From the NCBI GenBank assembly GCA_964252015.1, contig CAXULW010000016.1:1-64000 (forward strand): a stretch of 64,000 nt of DNA. Reading direction: 5' to 3'. Within the stretch, counting starts at the first letter, position 1; each line of letters opens with the position of its first letter. Made by a program: the position numbers and the translations under genes. This document shows positions 7,842 through 16,152 of this stretch, piece after piece. The notes beneath the pieces were generated by a model that was given only the letters and a program-made list of their open reading frames with translations, had not been told where the DNA came from and made no database searches. The DNA is from CAXSBR01 sp964252015 (GTDB taxonomy: Bacteria; Actinomycetota; Actinomycetes; Mycobacteriales; Jatrophihabitantaceae).

Positions 7842-10637
7842 ATGGCTTCCCCGGCACAGCGGTACGCCGCGGCGCGCGACCGGGGCGCGTTTCCGAGGTT
7901 GACCGAGTTCCGGGCCGGCTTTTCCTTCGAGCTCGACGACTTCCAGATCGAAGGCGCGCGCAGCCTCGAGCGCGGCGCCAGTGTCCTCGTGTGCGCCCCG
8001 ACCGGATCGGGCAAGACCGTCGTCGGCGCGTTCGCCGTCCACCTGGCGCTGAGCCAAGGCCGGCGATGTTTCTACACCGCTCCGATCAAGGCCCTGTCCA
8101 ACCAGAAGTTCCGCGACCTGGGCGAGCACTTCGGCGTCGAGAACGTCGGCCTGCTCACCGGTGACACGGTGCTGAACGCGGACGCCCCCGTCGTGGTCAT
8201 GACCACCGAGGTCCTGCGCAACATGCTCTACGTCGGCAGCAGCGCGCTGACCGATCTCGGGTACGTCGTCATGGACGAGGTGCACTATCTGGGCGACCGG
8301 TTCCGCGGCGCGGTGTGGGAGGAAGTGATCATCCACCTGCCGGCGTCGGTGCAGGTGGCCGCGCTGTCGGCGACGGTGTCCAACGCCGAGGAGTTCGGCG
8401 AGTGGCTGGGCACGGTGCGCGGCGACACCGACGTGATCGTGCACGAGCATCGTCCGGTGCCGCTGTGGCAGCACATGCTCGTCGGCACCCGGTTGTTCGA
8501 CCTGTTCGCCGAAACGTCGACCTCGACCATCGACCCGCAATTGGCCCGGCACGTCAACGAACGGATGAACCGCTCCTACGCGGGTTCCTTCGGCCGGGGC
8601 GGGGCGCGCAGTCGGCGCGACGGCGGTCGACGCGACGCCGGACGCCCCGCCGGCCCGGCGGCGCGCACCTGGCGGCCCACGCCGCACCCGGACGTCATCG
8701 ATCGCCTCGACCGTGACGGTCTGCTGCCGGCCATCATCTTCATCTTCAGCCGGGCCGGTTGTGACGCGGCGGTGCGCCAGTGCGTGTCCGCCGGCATGTG
8801 GCTCACCGACGAGGACGAGCGCGACACCATCCGCCGCACCGCCGAGACCCGCACCGCCGACCTGGCCGCCGACGACCTGACCGCCCTGGGTTACTGGGAC
8901 TGGCTCGACGGCCTGCAGCGGGGAGTTGCCGCGCACCACGCCGGGCTCATCCCCGTGTTCAAGGAGACGGTCGAGGAGCTGTTCACGGCCGGGCTCATCC
9001 GGGCCGTCTTCGCCACCGAAACCCTGGCCCTGGGCATCAACATGCCCGCCCGGACCGTCGTCATCGACCGGTTGCGCAAGTTCAACGGGGAGACCCACGT
9101 CGACGTCACCGCGGGGGAATACACCCAGCTCACCGGACGGGCGGGGCGCCGCGGGATCGACATCGAGGGCCACGCGGTCGTGCTGTGGGGCCCGCAGACC
9201 GACCCGGGCCACGTCGCCGGGCTGGCCTCGACCCGCACCTATCCGCTGCGCTCGTCATTCCGCCCGTCCTACAACATGGCCGTGAACCTCATTGCGGCCA
9301 CCGACTACGACCGCGCCCACGAGGTGCTGGAGTCCTCGTTCGCCCAGTTCCAGGCCGATCGGTCCGTGGTGGGCGTGGCTCGGGCGGCCCGCTCGCTGGA
9401 AGCGGCAATAGCGGCAGAGGCCGACGGGATGACCTGCTCCCGCGGCGATTTCGCCGAGTACGCCCGGATGCGGCGGGAGCTCAAAGCGCTGCAGAACCAG
9501 ACCGCACGCAGCGGACGGGCGCAGGCGAGAGCGGCCACGGCGCAGGCGCTGGAATCGCTCAAACGCGGCGATGTCATCGATGTGCCGGCGGGGCGGCGGG
9601 CCGGGTGGGCGGTCGTGCTCGACAACCCGGTCACGCCGACCGGCGACCCCCGGCCGTTGGTGCTGACGGCCGAGCGGTGGGCCGGGCGGCTGTCCGTGCT
9701 CGACTTCCCGGCCCCGGCCGAGGTGGCCGCGCAACTGCGGGTGCCGAAGCATTTCGACCACCGCTCGCCCCAGGCCCGGCGCGATCTGGCGTCAGCGTTG
9801 CGGGGCCTCGACCTGGCGCCACGCGGAGCCCCCCGGTCCGCGTCCCGGACCGACCCGGCCGCCGCGGACGACATCGCCCGCCTCGGTGCGGACGACATTG
9901 CCCGTGTCCGGGCGGCGATCCGGGCCCACCCGTGCCACTCCTGCCCCGACCAGAACACCCACGCCCGCGCGGCGGAACGGATCGCGCGCCTGGAACGCGA
10001 ACTCGAGACGACCCGCCACCGGATGCAGGGCCGCACCAACACGCTGGCCCGGGCGTTCGACCGCATCTGTGCCGTCTTGACCGACCGCGGCCTGCTCGCC
10101 GCCGGTCCGGACGGCCGACCCGCGCGGGTCACCCCACCCGGAAAGCTGCTGGCCGGCATCTGGGGCGAAAGCGATCTGCTCACCGTGGAGTGCATCCGCG
10201 GCCGGGTCTGGGCCGGGCTCGGCGTCGCCGACCTGGCCGCGGCGGTGTCGTGTCTGGTCTACGAGGCACGCCGCGACGACGAGCCCGCGGGCGTGCTGCC
10301 GTCCGCGGCCCTGAAAACCGCCGTGGCCGCGATGATCCGGACCTGGACCGAGGTGGTGCAGACCGAAGGCGAGCACGGGGTGAACCTGACCCGCGAGCCG
10401 CACGCCGGGTTCGCGCTGGCCGCCCATCGCTGGGCCTCGGGCAACACGTTGACCCGAGCCTTGGAGGTTTCCGTGACCTCGGACAGCGAATCGCGCACGG
10501 CCGGCGACTTCGTGCGCTGGTGCCGCCAGGTGATCGACCTGCTGGAGCAGATCGCCCGGGTGACCGACGACGCCGAGCTGACCGCCACCGCGCGGCGCGC
10601 CGTCGACGCGCTGCGCCGGGGCGTCGTCACCTCGTGA
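7842..10637 (+). CDS. helY: HelY, Ski2/Mtr4-type DEVH-box RNA helicase
   Basis: This 931-residue protein is the actinobacterial HelY helicase of the Ski2-like superfamily 2, which unwinds RNA with ATP. Visible motifs are Walker A APTGSGKT (52-59), DEVH (145-148), the SATV motif III (about 174), and motif VI QLTGRAGRRGID (about 428-439). A DSHCT-type helical domain forms the last 170 residues, and a Cys-containing spacer (HPCHSCPDQN, near 695) lies before a coiled region. The length agrees with the mycobacterial protein (about 900). Its position after tatC and the lipid kinase matches M. tuberculosis Rv2092c. It is a monocistronic-looking gene with a leaderless promoter. Confidence 0.95.
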   Translation: MASPAQRYAAARDRGAFPRLTEFRAGFSFELDDFQIEGARSLERGASVLVCAPTGSGKTVVGAFAVHLALSQGRRCFYTAPIKALSNQKFRDLGEHFGVENVGLLTGDTVLNADAPVVVMTTEVLRNMLYVGSSALTDLGYVVMDEVHYLGDRFRGAVWEEVIIHLPASVQVAALSATVSNAEEFGEWLGTVRGDTDVIVHEHRPVPLWQHMLVGTRLFDLFAETSTSTIDPQLARHVNERMNRSYAGSFGRGGARSRRDGGRRDAGRPAGPAARTWRPTPHPDVIDRLDRDGLLPAIIFIFSRAGCDAAVRQCVSAGMWLTDEDERDTIRRTAETRTADLAADDLTALGYWDWLDGLQRGVAAHHAGLIPVFKETVEELFTAGLIRAVFATETLALGINMPARTVVIDRLRKFNGETHVDVTAGEYTQLTGRAGRRGIDIEGHAVVLWGPQTDPGHVAGLASTRTYPLRSSFRPSYNMAVNLIAATDYDRAHEVLESSFAQFQADRSVVGVARAARSLEAAIAAEADGMTCSRGDFAEYARMRRELKALQNQTARSGRAQARAATAQALESLKRGDVIDVPAGRRAGWAVVLDNPVTPTGDPRPLVLTAERWAGRLSVLDFPAPAEVAAQLRVPKHFDHRSPQARRDLASALRGLDLAPRGAPRSASRTDPAAADDIARLGADDIARVRAAIRAHPCHSCPDQNTHARAAERIARLERELETTRHRMQGRTNTLARAFDRICAVLTDRGLLAAGPDGRPARVTPPGKLLAGIWGESDLLTVECIRGRVWAGLGVADLAAAVSCLVYEARRDDEPAGVLPSAALKTAVAAMIRTWTEVVQTEGEHGVNLTREPHAGFALAAHRWASGNTLTRALEVSVTSDSESRTAGDFVRWCRQVIDLLEQIARVTDDAELTATARRAVDALRRGVVTS

Positions 10638-10737
10638 CGGTACGGATCCGTCACAGCCTGACTCAGGGATCGGTCTCTCTCGACAAGGCCAGGGCTGGGG
10701 TGCATGCTGACCCGGACCGCGCACTCGGGGGAGTCTT

Positions 10738-11895
10738 ATGTTCCGGTTTCTTGCTTTTCGGTGTGCCCGCGTTGCGCTGGTCGCGACGATGTCGAGCGCG
10801 ATCGTCGTCGGCGGTGCGAGCACGGCGTCCGCAGCGGTCTCGGCCGGCTGCCAGCCGGCGATCGTCGATCTCGGCGATCCTCTGCAGGGCGGTTTCAGTT
10901 ACGCCGACGCCGTCAACGCCAACGGCACCATCGTGGGGAGTGCGTATCTACCCGATAGTCACGCCCGGGCGGTGATGTGGAAGGCCGGCCACGCGGTCAA
11001 CCTGGGCGTGCTCGGCAAGTACGACGAATCGTTCGCGCACGGAGTGAGTGACGACGACACCGTCGTCGGGGAACTCGACTACAAGAAGACCCAGGTGGCG
11101 CCGTTCATCTATTCGCACGGTCGGATGCGGCAGCTGCCCGGCCTGGGGGGCGACTTCGGCTATGCGTCGAGGATCAACAACCACGACGTCATCGTCGGGA
11201 CCGCCAGCGATACGGCCGGCAACCCGCACGCCGTCACCTGGACCGATCACGGACGCACCATCCACGACCTGGGCATCGCTACCGGCGACGTGGCCAGCTT
11301 CGCGTCCGGCATCAACAAGTGGAACACCGCGGCGGGCGATAGCGACGACAGCGCGAACAACGAGCGACCGGCGGTCTTCGCGCGTGGAGGTCTGACGCTG
11401 CTGTCCACGTCGAAGACGCCCTATGGTTCCGCCGAGGACATCAACGACAGTGGACAGATCATCGGCATCTCGTTTCTTTCCAACGGAGACCAGCACGCCA
11501 CGTATTGGGCCAGCTGCAGCACCCGCGGTGAGGACCTGAACCTGTTGCCCGGTGGGAACTTCGCCAGCCTGGTCGACATCGACAATGCCGGCCACGCCGT
11601 CGGCGGCGGCAACTTAGCGCAGAATCCGGACACCACCCACGCCATCATGTGGCTCGGGCACGGATCGCTACGGATGCTCCAGCCCCTGTCCCACAAGCTG
11701 TACCGCGACTTCGCCGTCGCCCGCGCGCTCGACACGCACGGCAACGCGGTCGGGGCCAGCCTCGACGCCCACGGCGATATTCAAGGCACCATCTGGCGTT
11801 GCGCGGCGGCACAAACTGTCCTCCCGCGCCCGCCGCAACACGCTGACACCGTCTCCGCGACGCCGGCCACGCTGCCGACCCAGGTTGCCCGCTGA
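10738..11895 (+). CDS. Secreted HAF-repeat protein
   Basis: The 385-residue product opens with a Sec signal peptide (hydrophobic residues 10-26, probable cleavage after STASA near 34). The mature part is built from about six roughly 45-residue repeats of the pattern DLG-LGG-x-S-A-IN-x-G-x-IVG-S-x(n)-HA-x-W, for example NANGTIVGSAY, NNHDVIVGTAS, NDSGQIIGISF and HAVTWTDHG. This is the HAF repeat of extracellular bacterial proteins, probably a beta-propeller-like fold; its function is unknown. Cysteines are few. A purine-rich GGGGGAG lies just ahead of the ATG. It is followed by another envelope protein gene at 12069, 173 bases on. Confidence 0.85.
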   Translation: MFRFLAFRCARVALVATMSSAIVVGGASTASAAVSAGCQPAIVDLGDPLQGGFSYADAVNANGTIVGSAYLPDSHARAVMWKAGHAVNLGVLGKYDESFAHGVSDDDTVVGELDYKKTQVAPFIYSHGRMRQLPGLGGDFGYASRINNHDVIVGTASDTAGNPHAVTWTDHGRTIHDLGIATGDVASFASGINKWNTAAGDSDDSANNERPAVFARGGLTLLSTSKTPYGSAEDINDSGQIIGISFLSNGDQHATYWASCSTRGEDLNLLPGGNFASLVDIDNAGHAVGGGNLAQNPDTTHAIMWLGHGSLRMLQPLSHKLYRDFAVARALDTHGNAVGASLDAHGDIQGTIWRCAAAQTVLPRPPQHADTVSATPATLPTQVAR

Positions 11896-12068
11896 GTGTT
11901 GCCGCTCGTGACGCAGGACGGAAATCTCGTCACCGACGATGCGGCCGCCCACACGATCGTTCCCGCCGCCCTTATCCTGAAGCAGGCCAGCACGGTGTCG
12001 GCCCAGGTCACGTTCTCGTATCCGGGCCGAACCCGACCACGGGCGGAAACCGGCGGAAGGTATGAAGC

Positions 12069-12845
12069 ATGCATCCCCGAGACGGCGACCAGAACCCGTG
12101 GCAGCGACCTGAGCCCCCGCAACGGGACGCCGAGCCAGTGGACCCGCCGCCGGACCAGCCGGCGCCCGGCGCACATCCGGGCCAGCCGCCGTCGATGTTC
12201 GCGCCGCCGTCGCAATACGGCCCGCCATCGGCACCGCAGTACGGCCAGCCGTCACCGCAGTACGGACAGCCGCCCTACGGGCAACCTCCCAACAGCTCAC
12301 CGCTTTACGGCACCCAGCAGTACGGCACCCAGCAGTACGGCACCCAGCAGTACGGCACCCAGCAGTACGGCTCACCGCAATATGGCGCACCGCAGTACGG
12401 CACCCAGCAGTACGGCTCACCACCACAGCAGACCCAGCAGTACGGCTCACCGCAATATGGCGCACCGCAATACGGCCAGGGCAGCCCGCCGTACGGGATG
12501 TACCAGCCCAGCCCGACACCCCGGCGCAAGGCCAACAAGAAGATGATCGCGATCGGGGCCGCCGTGGTCGCGGTGCTGGTGATCGTCGGCGGGATCGTCA
12601 CCGCCGTGACCCAGCTCGGCTCACACAAGCTGTCGCACAGCGCGGTCGAGAAGACCATCGAGACCCAGTCGACGGACACGTCGAAGAGCTTTCGGACCAT
12701 CACCGACGTCAACTGCAACGACGGCAAGGACATCACCGTGAAGAAGGACGCCTCCTTCACCTGCACCGCCGCCGGCAACGTGCGCATCACCGTAGTGATC
12801 AAGTCGGGAGCACGTGACCCGGACTGGGTCTGGGCCGTCAACTGA
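12069..12845 (+). CDS. QYG-rich membrane protein with DUF4333 domain
   Basis: The 258-residue protein has a disordered 155-residue N-terminus of QYGTQ, QYGSP and QYGAP repeats, a lysine-flanked membrane helix at about 160-182 (MIAIGAAVVAVLVIVGGIV), and a C-terminal region from about 190 that resembles DUF4333 (VEKTIE, VNCNDGKDITVKKDASFTC, TVVIKSG), including its two cysteines. DUF4333 proteins are common exported or membrane-anchored actinobacterial proteins of unknown role. The ATG follows a GGAAGG ribosome site. Together with the two genes at 5.4-7.7 kb this is the third membrane protein with a Tyr/Gly/Gln-rich tail in 8 kb, but its outer domain is from a different family. It converges with the exonuclease gene, 9 bases apart. 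Confidence 0.88.
   Translation: MHPRDGDQNPWQRPEPPQRDAEPVDPPPDQPAPGAHPGQPPSMFAPPSQYGPPSAPQYGQPSPQYGQPPYGQPPNSSPLYGTQQYGTQQYGTQQYGTQQYGSPQYGAPQYGTQQYGSPPQQTQQYGSPQYGAPQYGQGSPPYGMYQPSPTPRRKANKKMIAIGAAVVAVLVIVGGIVTAVTQLGSHKLSHSAVEKTIETQSTDTSKSFRTITDVNCNDGKDITVKKDASFTCTAAGNVRITVVIKSGARDPDWVWAVN
12309..12368. repeat. 15-bp tandem repeat, four exact copies
   Basis: GGCACCCAGCAGTAC is repeated four times without change and encodes the GTQQY units; diverged copies continue to about 12480. Confidence 0.95.
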
Positions 12846-12854
12846 CGAACCCGG

Positions 12855-13757
12855 TCAGCTCAGCAGCACACCGATCGCGGTCAGCACCCGGTTCACCGGG
12901 CTCTCCAGGCCGTACTGATCGGCCAGCTCGAGGAGTCGCTCCGGGTCGGCCACGTGTACCGGAAGGGCGTCGTCGACGACGGGTACGTCGGCGTCGACGC
13001 GCACCCGGACCACGTCCGGAGCCACGGCCAGGTAATCCGCCGCGGCCAGGATCTTCGCCCGCGTGCCGGCCGGGAAACCCTCCGCGTCGGCATGGGCTGC
13101 GGCCACGATGTCCTCGACCGTACCGAACCGGTTCACCAGCGCGGTCGCGGTGCGCTCGCCCACCCCGTTGACGCCGGGCAAGCCGTCGCTGGGGTCACCC
13201 CGTAACGCGGCGAAGTCGGCGTACCGCTCACCCGGGATGCCGTACTTCTCGGCCACCTCGCTCGGGCCGAGATCCTGCAGTTTCGACACCCCGCGCCCCA
13301 CGTAGAGCACGCGCACGCGTTCGCTGACACACCCGAACAGATCCCGATCGCCACTGACGATCTCGACCGGGCCGGGCTCACGCTCGGCCAGGGTGGCCAT
13401 CACGTCGTCGGCCTCGAACCCGTCCGCGCCCGCGCGGGCCAGGCCGATCGCGTCCAGCACCTCCCACAGCACCGGCACCTGCGGGCTGAGCTCGTCTGGC
13501 ACGGTCTCGGCCCCGTCGGCCAGGGCCCGGTGCGCCTTGTACGACGGCAACAGCGCGACCCGGAAAGCCGGCCGCCACGACAGGTCCTGGCAGGCGACGT
13601 ACCGGGCCGGACGGCGTCGGGTGATCAGCGTCGCGGTCATGTCGAGGAAGCCGCGGATCGCGTTCACCGGGCGGCCGTCCGGGGCAGTGATGCTGGTCGG
13701 AACGCCGTGGAAAGCCCGGAAGTAGAGCCCGGCCGCGTCGACCAGCATGAGGGTCAT
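12855..13757 (-). CDS. 5'-3' exonuclease (PolA N-terminal-like, FEN family)
   Basis: This 300-residue protein corresponds to the stand-alone 5'-3' exonuclease of Actinobacteria (M. tuberculosis Rv2090), related to the N-terminal nuclease domain of DNA polymerase I, which removes flaps and RNA primers. The metal-binding acidic residues are present: LMLVDAAG (4-11), GFEADDVMATL and SGDRDLFGCV in the middle, and the helix-hairpin-helix GDPSDGLPGVNGVGERTA (near 185-202). The frame is open to a GTG at 13820, but the family starts at MTLMLVD, so 13757 is preferred. No Shine-Dalgarno sequence is visible. It is divergent from the sugar kinase and convergent with the DUF4333 gene. Confidence 0.9.
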   Translation of the reverse strand: MTLMLVDAAGLYFRAFHGVPTSITAPDGRPVNAIRGFLDMTATLITRRRPARYVACQDLSWRPAFRVALLPSYKAHRALADGAETVPDELSPQVPVLWEVLDAIGLARAGADGFEADDVMATLAEREPGPVEIVSGDRDLFGCVSERVRVLYVGRGVSKLQDLGPSEVAEKYGIPGERYADFAALRGDPSDGLPGVNGVGERTATALVNRFGTVEDIVAAAHADAEGFPAGTRAKILAAADYLAVAPDVVRVRVDADVPVVDDALPVHVADPERLLELADQYGLESPVNRVLTAIGVLLS

Positions 13758-13849
13758 GAGCGGCCCGCGGCAGACAGGCTCATCGGCGGTCCCCTCGGTG
13801 AAGATCGTCCAGCTACGCACCTCCGGTGTGAGTGCGTTGGGCAGGAGGT

Positions 13850-13855
13850 TAGCCT
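13850..13855 (+). promoter_or_regulatory. -10 hexamer TAGCCT for leaderless sugar kinase
   Basis: TAGCCT ends 7 bases before the ATG at 13863. It also decides that start over the longer open frame upstream. Confidence 0.5.
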
Positions 13856-13862
13856 GTGCGCC

Positions 13863-14828
13863 ATGCTGACCGTGCTGGGTGAAGCGCTCATCGACCTCGT
13901 GGCGGACGAAACCGGTTTGTATGCGGCTCGACCGGGAGGCAGCCCGCTCAACGTGGCCATCGGCCTCGCCCGGCTCGATCTGCCGACCGAGCTGCTGGCC
14001 CGGCTAGCCGATGACGCGTTCGGCCGCCGCCTGCGCGCCCACGCCGAGGACAACCACGCCGGCACCTCGAACTGCATTCACGCCCGTCAGCCCACCACGC
14101 TCGCCGTCGTCTCCCTCGACGAGCAGGGCCGGGCCGAGTACGACTTCTACATCGAGGGCACCGCCGACTGGCAGTGGACCGACGAGGAGCTGGCCAAGCT
14201 GCCGGCCGACACGACCGTCCTGCACACCGGCTCGCTGGCGTCCTGGACGCCACCCGGCGCGGACCGGGTCACCGCGATGCTGACCCGGGAACGGGCCCGC
14301 GGCACGGTGTTGCTGAGCTACGACCCCAACGTCCGGCCGCGCCTGCTCGGTTCGCCCGGGCGTGGTCGCACCCTGATCGAACGCAACGTGGCGCTGGCCC
14401 ACGTGGTCAAGGCCAGCGACGAGGACCTGTCCTACCTGTACCCCGAGCTGAGCCCGGACGAGGTCATCGAAAACTGGCTGCAACTCGGGCCGTCCCTGGT
14501 CGTGGTCACGCACGGCGGGAACGGCTCGCGAGCGGGCACCAGCCGCGGGCACCGGGTCGTCCGACCCCCGATCAAGGTCACGATGGCCGACACCATCGGC
14601 GCCGGCGACGCGTTCACGGCCGGCATCCTGAGCAGCCTGTACGAGAACGGCCTGGCCACCCCCAAAGCCGTGGGTGCCATCACCGCGGACGAGGTGGCCC
14701 GCACCCTGGACGACGCCACCCTGATCGCGGCGTTGACCTGCGAACGGCATGGAGGAGACCCGCCCACCGCAGCCGAACGCGACGCAGCCTTGTTCCGCCG
14801 CGCCCCCTCATCCGACCCGGGCACTTAA
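13863..14828 (+). CDS. PfkB-family carbohydrate kinase (fructokinase-like)
   Basis: This 321-residue kinase has the PfkB/ribokinase fold. It opens MLTVLGEALIDLVAD, then shows the first family signature GGSPLNVAIGLARLDLPTE (about 24-42) and the C-terminal signature with the catalytic aspartate, DTIGAGDAFTAGIL (about 245-258, anion hole GAGD). These features fit sugar kinases of the fructokinase group; the exact sugar is not readable. It converges with a LacI-type regulator whose stop lies 16 bases beyond, so sugar-responsive control is possible but no operator was identified. The downstream tail after residue 300 is short. Confidence 0.9.
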   Translation: MLTVLGEALIDLVADETGLYAARPGGSPLNVAIGLARLDLPTELLARLADDAFGRRLRAHAEDNHAGTSNCIHARQPTTLAVVSLDEQGRAEYDFYIEGTADWQWTDEELAKLPADTTVLHTGSLASWTPPGADRVTAMLTRERARGTVLLSYDPNVRPRLLGSPGRGRTLIERNVALAHVVKASDEDLSYLYPELSPDEVIENWLQLGPSLVVVTHGGNGSRAGTSRGHRVVRPPIKVTMADTIGAGDAFTAGILSSLYENGLATPKAVGAITADEVARTLDDATLIAALTCERHGGDPPTAAERDAALFRRAPSSDPGT

Positions 14829-14844
14829 CAACTGGCCCGGTGGG

Positions 14845-16059
14845 TCAGGCTGGATCGGGGGCGTAGATGGTGGCGGCGGGATCGGTGGAACCCCGCACCA
14901 CGAGCTCGGTGGCCATCACGGTGGGAATCGACACCGCCGGCGTGGAACTGGTGGAAATCGACGCGGTACCGGTACCGGCCACGGCAGCCAGGATGGCTTG
15001 TGCCACTGCGGCGCCCTGAGCGGCGACGGGCTGTCGCACCGTCGACAGGTCCATGAACTCTGCCGCGGCGTGATCGTCGAAGCCGATCACGGCAATGTCC
15101 TCGGGAACGCGGCGGCCGCTGCGCCGCACGGCGCGCATCGCGCCGAACGCCATCTCGTCGGACTCGGCGAAGACAGCGGTGGGTGGGTCGTCGATGTCGA
15201 GCAAGGCCCGCATGGCCGCCTCGCCGCCGAGGGGGGTGAAGTAACCCAGCACCTCCAGCGCCGAGTCCACCGGGATGCCGGCACCGCCCAGCGCGGCCAG
15301 GTACCCGTCGCGGCGGTAGAGCGGGGGAGTGAACCGCATCGGATCGTCGGTGTCCCCGCCGATGAGCCCGATCCGCCGGTGACCGTGCCCGATGAGGTGC
15401 TCCACCGCCGTCCTGGCCCCGGCCACATCGTCGATGCCCGTGTTGAAGAACCCAGGCACCTCGCCACCGACGATCCCCACCGGCACGCCGAGCCCACGCA
15501 GGGCGTCGGTCTCCACCGGGCTCAAGGCCAGGCTGACGACCATGACGGCGTCGACCCGCTTGCGTACCGGCAGGGCCGTGAAGAAGCGCTCCCGTCCGGC
15601 GGAATCACTCAGGTTGTAGAGCAGCAGGTCGAACCCGGCGCCTCCCAGCTCGGCCTCCACCGCGCCGAGCACGGTGGAGAAGAACCAGCGATCGACGAAG
15701 GGCACGACCACGCCCACGGTGAACGTGCGGCCGCTGGCCAGCCGGGCCGCAAACGGCGACGCCACGTAGTCCAGTTCGCGGGCCGCGATCAGCACCCGGT
15801 CCCGCGTGCCGGGGGCGACCTCGGGCAGACCGCGCAGGGACCGGGACACGGTGGCGATCGAGACGCCGGCGCGCCGGGCCACGTCCTCGATGCTGGCTGA
15901 AGACGTCTGGCCTGAAGGCGTCGGGGCTGAAGGCGTCTGGGCGGACACAGTTTGGTCGGACGGATCGTGATCCGGCGGAATTTGGCCTGACGGAATTTGG
16001 CCTGACGAGTCGTGGGGTGTCGATGAGGTCGTGGTCGCCTCCTCACGCGAACCGGCCAT
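14845..16059 (-). CDS. LacI-family transcription regulator with repeat-containing N-terminal extension
   Basis: The 404-residue protein has a LacI DNA-binding domain only from residue about 56 (IEDVARRAGVSIATVSRSLR, then RVLIAARELDYVASPFAARL), followed by the periplasmic-binding-protein-like effector domain (TVGVVVPFVDRWFFSTVLGA to VIGFDDHAAAEFMDLSTVRQ). The first 55 residues are an unusual low-complexity leader with repeated PSGQ/IPSGQIP units, encoded by 15-bp DNA repeats at 15901-16000. LacI proteins normally start a few residues before the HTH, so either the true start is internal or the leader is a recent expansion; no internal ATG lies just before the HTH. The likely target is sugar uptake or metabolism, perhaps the adjacent kinase. 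Confidence 0.88.
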   Translation of the reverse strand: MAGSREEATTTSSTPHDSSGQIPSGQIPPDHDPSDQTVSAQTPSAPTPSGQTSSASIEDVARRAGVSIATVSRSLRGLPEVAPGTRDRVLIAARELDYVASPFAARLASGRTFTVGVVVPFVDRWFFSTVLGAVEAELGGAGFDLLLYNLSDSAGRERFFTALPVRKRVDAVMVVSLALSPVETDALRGLGVPVGIVGGEVPGFFNTGIDDVAGARTAVEHLIGHGHRRIGLIGGDTDDPMRFTPPLYRRDGYLAALGGAGIPVDSALEVLGYFTPLGGEAAMRALLDIDDPPTAVFAESDEMAFGAMRAVRRSGRRVPEDIAVIGFDDHAAAEFMDLSTVRQPVAAQGAAVAQAILAAVAGTGTASISTSSTPAVSIPTVMATELVVRGSTDPAATIYAPDPA

Positions 16060-16152
16060 AGGAGACCATCATCGCATCCCTGCCCCCAGGTTGGAAGATA
16101 ATCCGAAAACGCTGCCGAAGCCGGCCTGCGACCTACTGGCACACTCGCACGG

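Noticed and set aside
16081..16130. LacI operator near the divergent LacI-amidohydrolase start
   Set aside because: Only a GAAAACG half-site is visible; no full palindrome was found.
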